DNA of 64,000 nt from Oxytricha trifallax (GCA_000711775.1 ARYC01000230.1:1-64000), one strand, 5' to 3'; counted from the stretch's first letter, positions 48,549-60,210 are shown. Program-made: numbers and translations. The notes: generated from the letters alone by a model not told the origin.

Positions 48549-48964
48549 TTGTAGAAATACATTTGAATTTGGAAAATTAATTATAATTAATTTAATAATT
48601 AATCAAAATCGTGGCAGTTTAAGTTGGCCAATTTGAACGATCTTGGTCTCATTTGATAGAGAATAAAAAATTAACTGGACTTTACTGTTGGCGGTACTAT
48701 TTTATCGCATCCTTGGAGTGAGATAACTTCACTTTAATGTGAGGGTATAATTTAATGAATTTAGAGTGAGTTTAATTAAAGTCAAGTTATCTCGCTCCAG
48801 GGATGCGATAAAATAGTACCGCCAATAGTAAAGTCCAGCTAATTTTGAATTCTCTATCAAATGAGACCAAGATCGTTCAAATTGGCCAACTTAAACTGCC
48901 ACGATTTTGATTTATTATTAATTTAATTATAATTAATTTTCCAAATTCAAATGTATTTCTACAA
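48549..48964. mobile_element. 416-bp foldback element at a TA site
   Basis: Nearly the whole element is one inverted repeat: arms of about 190 bp starting TTGTAGAAATACATTTGAAT with a short AT-rich centre near 48740-48780. TA flanks both ends (48547-48548, 48965-48966), the target of Tc1/mariner elements. Its arms contain GC-richer blocks (for example TGGCAGTTTAAGTTGGCC). No coding capacity. It lies six bases from the 370-bp element. Confidence 0.8.
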
Positions 48965-50072
48965 TACCTATCATCGAAGTCTATTTATTCATTACTAGAA
49001 AACTTAGACTTCTACAAATTCCCATTAAGTACTTGGGGCCATACTAGTTCGATCTAACCCCAATCGAGAAGTGTTTTTCTTATATTAAAAGGAATATCAA
49101 CTTTAGGACTCACAAAGATGATAGGATGTAATTCTTAAGATAATTAGGGCAAGAAATGTCATATTTTAAGTTTGATTGGGCTAGCTCATGCTTCATAAAT
49201 ACTCTACACAAAGCTATAAAGGCTTTGAATCTATAATAAATTTGATTTGTAAAATGAAAAAATGAGAATTAATAGCCTAAAGCCTTTAAAAGAAAATAAA
49301 AACTAACAAGAAACTAATCCGAAAACTGTTTTATTCAAGGTGATCAATTCCTAAAAGTACAGTTTAAAAAATTATTTTAAACATAAATTCATAATTAAGA
49401 GAACAAGATAATCTAATCTAAAAAACCACGAAATGAAAGTACAAGTAAGTCTATAAAAACAGCAAATCTCTGAATTTTTACTTAGTTAAATTTTTATAAA
49501 TTCTTGATAAAATATTTAAAATTTAAGTTATATTAGTTTAAAAAAACCAAGATTAGGTTTATTAAAAACTATTAAAAGCATTATGAACAATTAAAATGTC
49601 AGCTAAACATATTTTAGCTTAATTCAATGAAAAAATGGAAAAAATTGAATCTAAAAGCTTTATCTAAATTTTATTTTTGTAAGAGTTACATTTTAATAGT
49701 ATAAAAATCAGAAATTTATTTGCTTTAAAATAAAAAGCTACTTTTTATTAGCTCCTCAGCTAAATAAAATATTATTCGATATTAAATAAATTTTTTTTTA
49801 AAAATTCAAGACCTAAGTATTGCTTAAAAAAGTAAATTTTACATAATATTGTATGTACCTCTTATATATATATATATATTCCTAAAGAAAAAATAGAAAT
49901 AAATTATTAGTCTCTTTAATCTCATATTCAAATTTTATGAAACTCAAATTAAGAATGGAAGTTGATTTTTATAAATTTAAAAAAAATCAATACTTACATC
50001 ATAATTTACCCCAAAATATCAATAATCAAACAATTTTTTATAAAAAGTATGCTTGGAAGGGGTTTTTGGGAT

Positions 50073-50662
50073 GAGCTTATAAGCTCAATTTATTCGGGCT
50101 AATAAGACCATTCATTGTTTTAATTGTTAAAACCTATAAACAAACTTTATATATTAAAATGATTCAAATTGTTTCCTATAGCTAAATTTATTGAGATATT
50201 AATGTTCATTAAAATGGCATTTTACTTATATGAAATTTTTATGAAACTATACTTAAAAAAACTCACAAAACTCAAAGTAGTTCATAATTTATTTATATTT
50301 AAAAATTTCTCATTTCTAATACTTTAAATGCAAATGTTTGACATAAAAAATTAAATATTTTTCCGAGCTTATAAGCTCAATAATACTGGGCTTATAAGCC
50401 CGTTAAATGATGAAAATGCATTTATAGATTTATAGTACCTAATGGACATGGTTTATTGATAGCGACAAAATCTTCAAAATATCATATTGAAATTAATTAT
50501 ACTAATAAGTTTAATAATTTTAGCATAGATATACAATGAATGAGCAAACGAATATATAAATTTATAAAAATGAATAATTTCAATATACAAAAATCCCCCA
50601 CAAAAAAATCTTAGATAATTAAATATAGCTTATACGCTCATTCAAATTGGGCGTATAAGCCC
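50073..50662. repeat. Three paired-palindrome hairpins
   Basis: The same layout occurs three times: a 14-bp palindrome, exactly 9 nt, and a second 14-bp palindrome. The copies are at 50073-50109, 50365-50401 and 50626-50662. Copy 2 is GAGCTTATAAGCTC and GGGCTTATAAGCCC. In copy 3 the first arm changes A to C and the second changes T to G at the facing position, preserving pairing of the two arms as a 14-bp stem. Copy 1 is more worn in its second arm. The surroundings are AT-rich and noncoding. Confidence 0.65.
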
Positions 50663-50947
50663 TTCAAAATATAAATATAAACAAATAAATAATTTAAGAA
50701 TGTTAATTAATTTTTAATCATAGATTTGTTCTTATTCTCATTTAATACATAAATTGATTTATATTTTACAAATTTTACTTTATATACAAATCTAATGATA
50801 AATTTCTTAATTTAAACTTTTAATTTCATTCATATTTTATTTAAAGGGTTTATAAATGTATAACAATAACATAAACTTAATTTAATTATTTAGAGACTAC
50901 TAATTGACTCTGTTTATAGTAAAAATTAGTAAAATATTACTGAAGTA

Positions 50948-52090
50948 ATGGTTGATTTATTCCAGACAAGCAAACACTTAAGAAATCAGAAGAAAGCATC
51001 CTTTAATAAAGTGGGTATAATAGATAATATTGCATTTATCATCAGCAAATATAAAGCTTATTTTATAATATATAACTTTAACAAAAGAAGAATGATATTT
51101 TATACACAGTTGTGCTTGCGTCAAACCTTGAGTATTTGGATTGATTCGCATTACTGTTTATCGCTAAGAAAAGCGAAAAGATTAAGCTAATTAGACCAAT
51201 AACTGTTGAATTTCAGTAAATGTAGTGTCAAATACGGGTTATTGATTCATAGTGTAAGAGAAAGAAAATAAGTAATATTGCTTAATATATGGATGCACTG
51301 TGCGTAGAAATTAATAATTAAATTGAAAGTAGTCACTCAAAGCCATATTTATCTATTTAAATAGCTAATGCTCCATTAAAAGCGAAAGTACTGAGTAATC
51401 ATGCAAGGGAAAAGAGAAATTGGATGTAGATAATACAGAGTATCTTGGAGTTATCACCCGTAAGACTCTAATGCTTAATAATCCTGAATCCCATTGCTTT
51501 TTTAAATAAAAAACTCATGCTTTGCTATGGCATTTGACAAATGTTATATCAATTATGTATTTATTCATAAAACAAATATTAAGAATAAGTAGTTAATCCC
51601 TAAAGTGATGTAGAAAATTCAGCTGTCTATGATAGAGAAAATGACAGCATTGAATCTATAAACTTTAATGACTCCTCTTATGAAGAGTAAGTACTAAATA
51701 ATTTTCATGAGTTATCTCAGAAATCATTAATAAGCATATATCAAGATTTATTTATATAAACAATTGACACAATAAAGTCTTCAAATAAAAAGAAGTCATA
51801 AATATCGATGGACATATCCAAAGAATTTGATAAATATCAAACAATAATTATACAATAGAACTCAAAATCTTCGTAGTATCTTTGAATTTAAACGATTAAA
51901 ACCCATTATATGAAGACATTGAAGAGATATATTCACAGCTAAAAACGTATATTTAGATCAGAAATACTTATGAATCAATATAATGGAGGATATTACTGAT
52001 TAATTTGCATTTAATTTCTAAGAAATTGCTCCATTTAATGACAAGTCTCTAATTAAAAAATATTAAAAAACTAGAATAGTTATATTTTGA
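50948..52090 (+). CDS. Unknown coding patches (51 kb)
   Basis: 50948 starts M-V-D-L-F-Q-T-S-K-H-L-R, open about 140 codons with TAA/TAG as Gln. An overlapping frame (R-V-I-D-S-Q-C-K-R-K-K-I-S-N-I-A-Q-Y-M-D-A-L) runs from about 51220 to 51540. A third, with the most natural composition (N-S-A-V-Y-D-R-E-N-D-S-I-E-S-I), covers 51600-51890. The last (L-Y-E-D-I-E-E-I-Y-S-Q-L) covers 51900-52085. Probably one gene in segments or with frame breaks. No family recognised. Confidence 0.35.
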
Positions 52091-52379
52091 ATAACTTATT
52101 TTATATTCTAATGGGACTTCAATTTTCCTATTATAATTCATATTAGTTTTTATATTTTCTTTCTCAGTCTTTATGTATAATCTAGTAATTATTATTATTA
52201 TTTTTTAATATTTTAAATAATCATTTTTTAGTATATATTCCTTTTACAATCTTGAGAAATGCATTAAACTTCTTAATAATTATTTTGGATAAATCTACAG
52301 CATTGTTATGCAATCATAAATACATAATAAGAAAAGATAAACTCTATATTTGCTTATTCATAGAATTATACATATTTAA

Positions 52380-52660
52380 AGAAGCATGCATGATCAAGAA
52401 AGGCACAAAAGATGCAGCTAAATATCAGCATAAGTCCTTCCCATAAGGCAATAGAAGTGAATAAGCTCAATGCTGAAGCTACTCCGTTCAGTATATGGAT
52501 TAAACACCTTGAATAGATTGAATTATATGCATCGAGAGTCAAAGTGTGAAACTATCTGATAGTATCTATTTGGCATGCTTAAACCCTGGTGTTAATATCC
52601 ATACAGCATTAAATAACAACAATATAAATAAATAGATTAATTAAAGAGGAAATATTGATT
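52380..52660 (+). CDS. Unknown coding patch (52.5 kb)
   Basis: The frame M-I-K-K-G-T-K-D-A-A-K-Y-Q-H-K-S-F-P-Q-G continues with many Gln codons and I-Y-L-A-C-L-N-P-G-V-N-I-H-T-A-L. GC-richer than the DNA on either side. No domain recognised; open frames of this length can arise by chance. Confidence 0.25.
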
Positions 52661-53559
52661 TAAATCTTTTGTCTAATTGTTATATTTTTTATTAATTAGT
52701 TTTTTTAATTATTTTACTTTGTTATTAATATTTTATTGTCTTTGATGCTAAGTGGATAGTTGTCACACCCATAATTATGGAAGAAATACTTGATAGTAAT
52801 ATGCAATAAATGATACTTCAAGAAAAGGCCTCAAGATAAGTTGCCTATCCCAATATCTACCATTAAAAAATGAAAATATCAATAAAAATAACATATTATT
52901 TAATTTCTGTGCTTAAATGAACTGGCTAAGTGGGCTTTACCAAGTCATACTTCTTAGGAGTGACCAAAATTAATAACTTAATGAACAATGTTTTTAAAAT
53001 TTGATCAATAATTTTTATAAATATATTTAATTTAATATTAATAATATTTCAGACAAGATTTTCTATTCAAACAGATTGATGTAAAACAATATTATTTATT
53101 ATTAGAAATATTTAATCAATAATTATCGTGGAATAAGTTATTTTATCTTATTCTTTAACATGTAAGCTAATATATTCTCTATCTAAAAGAATTATTGATT
53201 GGTTTAAATGATTTTAATTATTATTATTAATATTATTATCATATTATATATATTCCTTAGTATATAAATTTATGAGCATTAATTGATATCAGAAATGGAA
53301 ATTGCTTTAAATAGAACTTAAATATTACGAGTAAGTGGCTTACAGGGAAGCTATCGATGCTCAGTCAAGATTTTTATAACTAAAATTTGCGTAATTAATG
53401 CTGTTTTTAATTGTATCATAATCTAAAGTTTCAAAAAGAAATTAAAATGCGGTTTAGATCATTATAAACTTAAAGTTTGTCAACTACATAAGCAAGAACT
53501 AATATGTTTTTGAGCATCATATTTTACATTGGTGCAAAGATCTAAGTTACAGAATAATC

Positions 53560-54915
53560 AGCGACAAATTAATAGAAGAGGTTGGTATGATCAAACAAAT
53601 CAAAATGTAAGAGTTTAAAAATTTAGACTAGCTAAAACTAGAAAATTAAATGGTTTTGGATTTGATAAATATTATATGAGTACAATTAAATTCCCATCAA
53701 CCTAGAAGTTTAAGGTTGGTACTCATAAGTATGATAGAGAAAAAGTTAATATACAATCTTGCTGCGATATAAATTCATACAGAAGTAAGCTCTTCAGTAA
53801 ACAAAAACCCCACACTTTTGTCTCTTCAAAATTCTACTATAGCCTCATATCATAAATAAGTTGCCTCATGCTTCATAACTACATATAGGCGAATTGACTT
53901 AATCTAGTATATAATAGAAGCTTCTACAATTCTTGTCTTGTTTAAATACATGAAAAATAACTTCATCCAAAAAATAAAGCTTTATAATGAGATACTTTTT
54001 GAAAACGAGAATGGGATATCTAATTCTTTTATTTTGAAACCGAAAATTGAGGAAACTCATTTTTTGAATATTAGAGGTTAAAGCGAAGACAATTTCGGAA
54101 GAAAGTCAAGAAAGTCATAACATACTGGCTATCTATTAATAATACCTTTTAGGGGAGTTATTTAATCTAGAGAGAAGAAAAAAAACAATATAAATTTTAG
54201 AGCTCAAATCATTTAAAGAAAAGGTTAATTCTTAAATAAAAATTTATAGAAGTTCATACAATTAAAGACAAATGAGCCTGATAATATTAACAACATAAAA
54301 ATTACATATTCAGTTCAATTATATGCCGAAATAATTTGGAGCTTTATTGTAAAAATTGAATTAAAGTATGTGAAAAACAAAAATCGGTGAGAGATGTACT
54401 TTCATAAATAAAAGTTGAAGATGTATTTAGCTAATATTCTCTATTACCTTGGATGATTTTACACTACCTATCCTTTAATAGTTACATTATATGGTAAAAT
54501 ATATTCTTAAAAGGAAAATTAAAACCTAACATATTCTTTCATTCTGGAAACTCTTTGTCGCTAAGAAAGTTATAGAAAAAATAGATACAACTAGCAATTG
54601 TAATTTGTAATGATGCTTTTATAGTAGCTAGTGTTATCATTGACTTTTTATAGAGTCAATTTGAAGTCTTATATTATTCCAACTCAAATTCTCAATGAGA
54701 TTGTATTCTTTTATAAAAGGAAGTTATTTCTATAAAAACATGAGAGTAGATTATAGAGACATTAGCGATTTGATATTTTAATTCAAATTCATAAACTCCC
54801 AATATAAAATTCAGTGTCTTTTGTGTATTAAATATTTCGTTCCTCAAAGAGATGCTTAATTATTCTGATTAAAACAAACTTACACATGATTAGTCTTAGA
54901 ACTGCTCTGTGATAG
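53560..54915 (+). CDS. Unknown coding patches (54 kb)
   Basis: Three consecutive plus-strand frames. 53560-53890: R-R-G-W-Y-D-Q-T-N-Q-N-V-R-V, then G-F-D-K-Y-Y-M-S-T-I-K-F. 53950-54388, about 145 codons: N-E-I-L-F-E-N-E-N-G-I-S-N-S. 54455-54915, about 154 codons: F-Y-T-T-Y-P-L-I-V-T-L-Y-G-K-I. Each ends at TGA and composition is protein-like. They may be one gene of about 430 residues broken by frameshifts or eliminated sequences. No motif recognised. 54915-55880 holds weaker open stretches I do not call. Confidence 0.35.
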
Positions 54916-55879
54916 CTTGATTTGAAAATTGAAATAGATTGATAATTAGAACTTTAGAAAAGAAAAATCCATAGTGAGAACAGCTCCAAAGAAATGGCCA
55001 GCTAAAACATTAAGGGAATTGAATTTGTTAATAAATAAAGAGGGAACACTATGAGGATATAAAGTATTCGTATCCTTCGTCTTAAAAGATCTAATATGCC
55101 AATTAGATAAACTAAAAATTTACATCTGCGTATAATAAAATGGCAAGTCGAAATATTGGATTATTTTATTTGGGAGAAGATGATGACATGATAAAGTAAA
55201 TTGATTTGAAGTTATAAGCAACTAAATACGTTAGGAACAGCTCAAAATACTCATTTTTTTGTTTTAAAACTTATCTAAGATGCTAGGGATTACTCCAGCA
55301 TTATTTTCTTCAAAAGGATCTTTTCAATTGTCAATATTAAATTTAGTTATGCCTGATTTATGTATTTACAATATATTAAATATATAAGATCCATCAAATG
55401 TGGATTGGTTTATCATAATTAGTCATGCTGGTTGCTTTAAATGCCCTTGAAAGAGTTGGATGAGAGAGAAAAAGTCTGCCAATGTTTCCAGCTACAGCCC
55501 ATATTCCATTTATGATATATTACTTTAAGAAAATAGCAATTAGATTAACAATCTTAGTAATAATAAGCATGTTTGATCAGACAGAATGCGTATGTATTGC
55601 CTCTAATATAAAATGTTAGTTACATAAAACATATTTAAATTTATTTATTTAATAAGTCTTGACATGCAATATTGGAAGAGGACCAAGATGAACATATCAC
55701 AAGAAGCTGCAAACGAAAAGATCAAGTAAGCAATGGGACAATTACAATTAGCTATATATCTAGGTATTGGAATTGGTGAAACTGATTTTAAAGATCATAA
55801 TTTCAATTGTTATTTTTTCTATTGTTGTAATTATTAATCTAATTGTTATAATTCTCTTTTTTCCTAAAATAATATTTCA

Positions 55880-57130
55880 TAATTCCCAAAAACATTCTCA
55901 ACTATAATCTCACAAGCATTTTGACTAATGATATGTTCATCTTGGATGTTGTTAGTATCTTTGTTAATAATACCTTCAGTATAGTTAGTTCTATCTCTGC
56001 TGTTTAGCCATAAATATAAAAATTCCTTTACTGTTTTTAATTCCTTATGTTATTAATTCATTTTCAGTAAATCATTATTTTAGCAAATATAGATGACACC
56101 TAGAATAGTGTGATAGCTGACATGACCATAATTTCATGCATAAATAAGTTAAAAGGTATTTTAATATTAAACTTAATGAGCAATTATAGTTCCCTTAATA
56201 ACATCACCAAAAACATAAATACTTAAGACATCAGTTTCTACCTTTCCATATTTCCATATTTATCTGTAGTTAGACCTGCTTTCTCGAGTAATAATCCTGC
56301 AGTGTAAGCTCATTCTCCTGTTGATACCAAGACTTAATCACTATTAATGATAGTTGTTTGTCCACCTCTGCTAGTTCAAATTCAATATTTCATACATTTG
56401 GTTCTCTTGAACCATTAACCAATATAGTTTTCATAATGAACTTTAAATCCTTGCTTTTCAAAAATATTTTAGAATTGTTGAATAAGTTCAACCTAAAAAG
56501 ATTGTCGAATTCTATAAGATCCAAGTCTGGTGTAAACACAACCAAACTTAAGACCAATAAATGCATCTCTAATAACAGCAAGTATTAATTAAGATATTTT
56601 TCTACAAATTTAATAATAGTTTAAGATATATTATATTTCATGGAGTTTTTTCAAGTGAAAAAGCACAATTGGAAAATACAATGCATTATTCATTAATTGG
56701 TATAACATTACCATGATTGATGATGACTCTAACCAAGTTGCAATAATTAAATGCTTAGATTTATTTGCTTAATTAATCAAATGAACTTCAACTTCATCTG
56801 CTGATAAAATCTTTCCATGCCCCTTCACATAATCAACCTCATTTATAAATTTAAATTCAATACCACTGGCAAGTCCCATGACTGCTTTCTCCTTTTTACT
56901 TCATCAATTAAGTGTAAGTCATTGAAACGTTCTTAACTGCAATTCCGAGTTGCTTGAAATGATGTTGAGCCTCATGCAACTTGCTTGTGGCATTTAGGGG
57001 TGCTTTGGATGGGATGCATCTAACATTCAAGCATGCGCTACTATGACTTGCTCACTTCTCAATGCATGCAGTCTTTTATGCTCTTTAGGTTCCTTTAATA
57101 GCAGCATAAAAGCATATTGTAAATGCTGTA
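55880..57130 (-). pseudogene. Dihydrolipoamide dehydrogenase-like gene (locus 2), degenerate
   Basis: Reading leftward: Y-A-A-I-K-G-T and K-T-A-C-I-E-K, then C-L-N-V-R-C-I-P-S-K-A-P (redox disulfide region C-x4-C, about 57000) and H-H-F-K-Q-L-G-I-A-V-K (57130-56757). Next is the central domain with L-V-S-T-G-E...A-Y-T-A-G-L-L-L-E-K-A-G-L (56575-56230). After an AT-rich gap comes H-I-I-S-Q-N-A-C-E-I-I-V-E-N-V-F-G (about 55950-55900). The glycines before the first redox Cys (normally G-G-T) are replaced, and several frame changes occur. In order, not scrambled, but too damaged for an active enzyme. It overlaps locus 1 in the central domain, so the two are paralogues, not halves of one gene. Confidence 0.7.
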
Positions 57131-57529
57131 ATATAAGATATAGTAAGTTTAATTATAACAATTTAAATGATTAAATTTATTATATTATTTTGTTGGTTTT
57201 ATTAATTTAATTAAATTTTGATATTAATTATTTATTCTTTTTATTATAACAATAAATGATATGTATATTTGAAATGATACAATTAAATATACTTATAACA
57301 ATAATATAAATATAATTCTTACAAATCTTCTTGACCACCTCCAATGACGCTTGATTGTATTCTTTGGTGATAGTGAATAATCTTCTGGAAAATTAGAAAA
57401 GATTTTGTCTGTATCTTTGTAAAAAGGCAGACTTAGAGAGTAATATTTTGTCTTTAATAAAACCCCGAGAGTAAAATTTACTGCAATTTTTGTAAAATAT
57501 AAAAACAAATCAAGAAATTTAATTTATAA

Positions 57530-58090
57530 AATAATATAATAACAAAAAATGATAGGTGATTAAAGGACTGGAGACCGTCCCTAGTAATAATATTACAACA
57601 AAAATAAGTCTATCAACTCCAATAATATCCACTAAAATAAGTAAGCTAGTAATAATGAGAAGATAAGTGCTGGAAGCAAAATGAACTAATAATAACAGTG
57701 GCAACACAATCAAAATATTCACAATAATGGCATAAACAGTAATTCCTAAAATACTAATTAGAACCAGAGGAGCAAATTCAATTAATCAATGAAATAACAA
57801 TTTGCAACAAACAAATACGGTGGGTAGCCAACATACATATACACGCCAAAACCTTAAAATAACAATAATCAAAACTAACAATAGTAGCAAGTACAACAAC
57901 AAGTTAAGAACTAAAATAGTATAGTTAATGATCAAAACACTAGTAATTTCTCGCAGCTATAGCAGCAGTAATAATAGTAGCTAAGTAATGCGTTATCAGC
58001 ACAAAAGTTCTAGTAATTGTAATAACACTAATAACTTTACGGTGTGAGTTCACAGATTCTTTCATCTACAAGTGCGTAATAATAACATTA
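57530..58090 (+). repeat. Low-complexity AAT/AAC/CAG-type repeats
   Basis: Irregular runs of trinucleotides (aataata, caacaat, agcagtaat) occur throughout. On the plus strand they encode Asn/Ser/Gln-rich peptides; on the minus strand, Leu/Ile-rich ones. This could be the N-terminal low-complexity part of the following transposase-like gene, or just microsatellite expansion. Confidence 0.35.
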
Positions 58091-58189
58091 ACAAGAAATA
58101 TCAAGCTAGGGAAGTTTCGGGATAGCAGGAAATACTAGCATAATTCAGAATGAGCAACATAATGACACATTAAGCAGCTTTAGCGGCAG

Positions 58190-59600
58190 TTAGTTCGACA
58201 TGCTTGATAGTGCCCCTCTGGATTTGGGGATTGAAAATGATTTTATAACTAAGACTAACTCAATGATACCAAGGTTCAATGACTTTGACCTAACTTGTAC
58301 TAAAGACTCTTAGAGAATCTTCTAATTACGTAGCATATAGCATTACAGATAATTGTGGAGCTTTCTAAAAGAACTAGGTGCAGTTAATGGGCATATAAGA
58401 AGATGGAAATATCGCATAAACATCAGATGATGTTGATGTATGTTCTGCAGTTCCATAAAACATCACTGATCTTTACATTTACACTAACCTCGTTGGACTA
58501 GAAAAGAACGAAGTATTAGTAAACGCTGAACTTTCAGCTATTATAGATAATATTTTTACTTTCTACGATGCTGATTATCTCACACGTACTGGGACCGCAT
58601 AAACAAGTGATCCAATCTTCCATCACTTTCTATTATTGCTTTGAGATATTCCAATGGCGTCAACAGCGACATGATTTAGACAATTGCCTCAAGACTCGTT
58701 TGTCACATTGCAAGTGGTAAAGTATCAATTCCTGCTCTCATCTCAAACTACGTGTATACTCCATCCAATTCAGTAAAAGTAGAAATAGGTGAGATTTTAT
58801 TACTCTCTGGGAGAACATCAAGGATGTTATAGTTAAGACTATGATAGCAGGGTTACCAACTTTTCATCGTACATACAATTCTTTCTAGCCTGATGATTAA
58901 GAGAATAGCTTTTAGAACCAGAGTAATCCGCCAGGAGAAATCTCTCCTCATGCAGACGAAATCAAGACCACTCAATAAACGAAAACGAGGTTGGCCATCT
59001 TTTTCTTGAGACTGGCATCAATATAATACCAACTGGAACTCACTCCCTCTTGTTAATGGACAATGCGTCCTACCACTGTAGCAGCTACACCAATAGCGTC
59101 CTGTAGAAGCTTAAAGTACCCATACTCTTCCTGGGCCCCTACCAATACTTAATGGCTCCAGTGGAAAAGCATTCAGGTTCATTAAGTGCAGCGACCTCAA
59201 CCCCATGCTCTTGCCTGTCTCTACGAAGTAAGTTTACCTCCCTTAATAAGCTATAGGAGACATCTGCGGCGCTATGCGCAGGCCCTGGCTGTGCAGCTCT
59301 CACACTTGGACATGCGGTGGCTCACCGGCGCGTTCGCAGGCTCTTTGGTTGATGCCATGAGGCATCTGATCTTCTAGGATGTCTGATACTGTAATTGATT
59401 CTGGTTTTGGACACTCAATCTGTGAAATCACGAATCACCCATTCCCCATTAATATTGCCAAATCGTGGTCATTAGTATTCGACTTTTATCTCAGTCTGGG
59501 AAACAATTGTCTGTGTCGAAGATTAGAGGACGATGAGTATTTTCAAGGGCTCTCGAATGACCATCTTTGCTAGTCCCCATTTACGTTTTTATCCTCAAAT
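58190..59600 (+). pseudogene. Third DDE transposase relative (copy C), GC-richer
   Basis: The best-supported frame around 58980-59200 reads L-F-L-E-T-G-I-N-I-I-P-T-G, then L-L-L-M-D-N-A-S-Y-H-C-S-S and P-I-L-F-L-G-P-Y-Q-Y-L-M-A-P-V-E-K. It aligns with the second Asp and final Glu blocks of copies A and B. An upstream segment (M-L-D-S-A-P-L-D-L-G-I, 58210-58435) has a helical, possibly HTH character and stops at TGA. I do not see the first Asp motif. Other frames are open because the region is GC-richer. Composition unlike A and B suggests a macronuclear-destined (domesticated) gene or a different element subfamily; frame breaks favour decay or segmentation. Confidence 0.55.
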
Positions 59601-59749
59601 TCATCTGCAACACTGATTTGGTAAGTTAGGCAAACTTTTAGTATTATAATATTAAATAGGCCAATTAAAGTTTAATTCCCAATATTTAAAATCTAAGGCG
59701 CCCTATTATTAATGTAATTTATTTTAAAAATTAAACTTTGAAATTAGAA

Positions 59750-60210
59750 ATGGAATCAAGTTCAGATCAAAGCAAGAGTTCACAACAACAGATCTAGCAG
59801 CAAGCACCACTTGACAAGGTAAAGGCTTACAGAGTGAGAGACATCCTTGAAGTAAAGGTCATCAGGAACGCCATTCACGCCAAGGTCATGTATGAAAACG
59901 ATCCTCGAGGAAAGGCAGTGTGGGAGGAGCACTCGAAGCTGATGTATGCAAGTGATCGAACCAGAGTTGAGTCTTTTGTCAGTGAGAAGATGCCAGGGCT
60001 CCATGACCACCCCTACTAAAACATCTACGCGGGAGCGCGCTCAGATCGAGACAGGACGAAGGAACTAGTCCAAGCGATAGCGATGATTCTGATAGCAGTT
60101 CGCAAGATTCTCAGAAGGTAAGTGTCAATGGAAACTCTCATGAGTTGGCAGACCACCAGCAAGAGGAGGAATGCAAGGGACAGATGGAAGATGAAATAGT
60201 CAGAGTAGCC
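59750..60210 (+). CDS. Unknown charged protein beside copy C
   Basis: ATG 59750 (M-E-S-S-S-D-Q-S-K-S-S-Q-Q-Q). A globular part follows, A-Y-R-V-R-D-I-L-E-V-K-V-I-R-N-A-I, then W-E-E-H-S-K-L-M-Y. A frame change near 60020 leads to an acidic tail, S-P-S-D-S-D-D-S-D-S-S-S, then H-Q-Q-E-E-E-C-K-G. GC-richer like copy C. The layout (Ser/Gln start, short globular block, charged tail) loosely recalls ORF1 of copies A and B (the H-K-N-W-L block), but I cannot prove homology. An alternative frame stays open to about 60400. Confidence 0.45.

Larger units (their letters stand above)
43592..49245 (+). mobile_element. Copy B of the C4A4-started DDE transposon
   Basis: The left end is AAACCCCAAAACTCC (43592-43606). 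The order is ORF1 (minus, ending 85 bp inside the end), ORF2 (minus), transposase (plus), as in copy A. Two small elements (48172-48541 and 48549-48964) interrupt the transposase. The right end is not certain; a G4T5G3 string at about 50060 could be a worn terminus. It shares gene order and protein homology with copy A but is well diverged from it, so the family is old or diverse. Confidence 0.65.
46878..49245 (+). pseudogene. DDE transposase of copy B, interrupted by two small elements
   Basis: ATG 46878 (M-D-Q-N-D-I-R-Y-Y-F), TGA 49243-49245. The acidic/Gln-rich N-terminus is followed by a 47-bp GT-AG intron (47373-47419) that keeps the frame. Then come K-L-G-Y-S-F-K-K-V-F (winged-helix end, about 47785), I-N-I-D-E-S-S (first Asp, about 47911), and S-I-L-L-L-D-N (second Asp, about 48165). 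After the two insertions the frame resumes as A-T-Y-H-R-S at 48965. The Glu is in G-P-Y-Q-F-D-L-T-P-I-E-K (about 49066). There are extra frame changes near 47540 and 49020. The triad is intact once the insertions are removed. IS630/Tc1-mariner superfamily. Confidence 0.75.

Noticed and set aside
49866..49882. (TA)n run as a feature
   Set aside because: A simple dinucleotide run, common in DNA this AT-rich.
50056..50067. GGGGTTTTTGGG as the right terminus of copy B
   Set aside because: Plausible, but not an exact G4T4 repeat, about 800 bp past the transposase, and its inner flank does not match the left subterminal sequence. Kept as a possibility only.
57519..57722. Minus-strand 67-codon hydrophobic frame resembling a membrane protein
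   Set aside because: Produced by the AAT/AAC repeats read in antisense (Leu/Ile codons), not by a real membrane protein.
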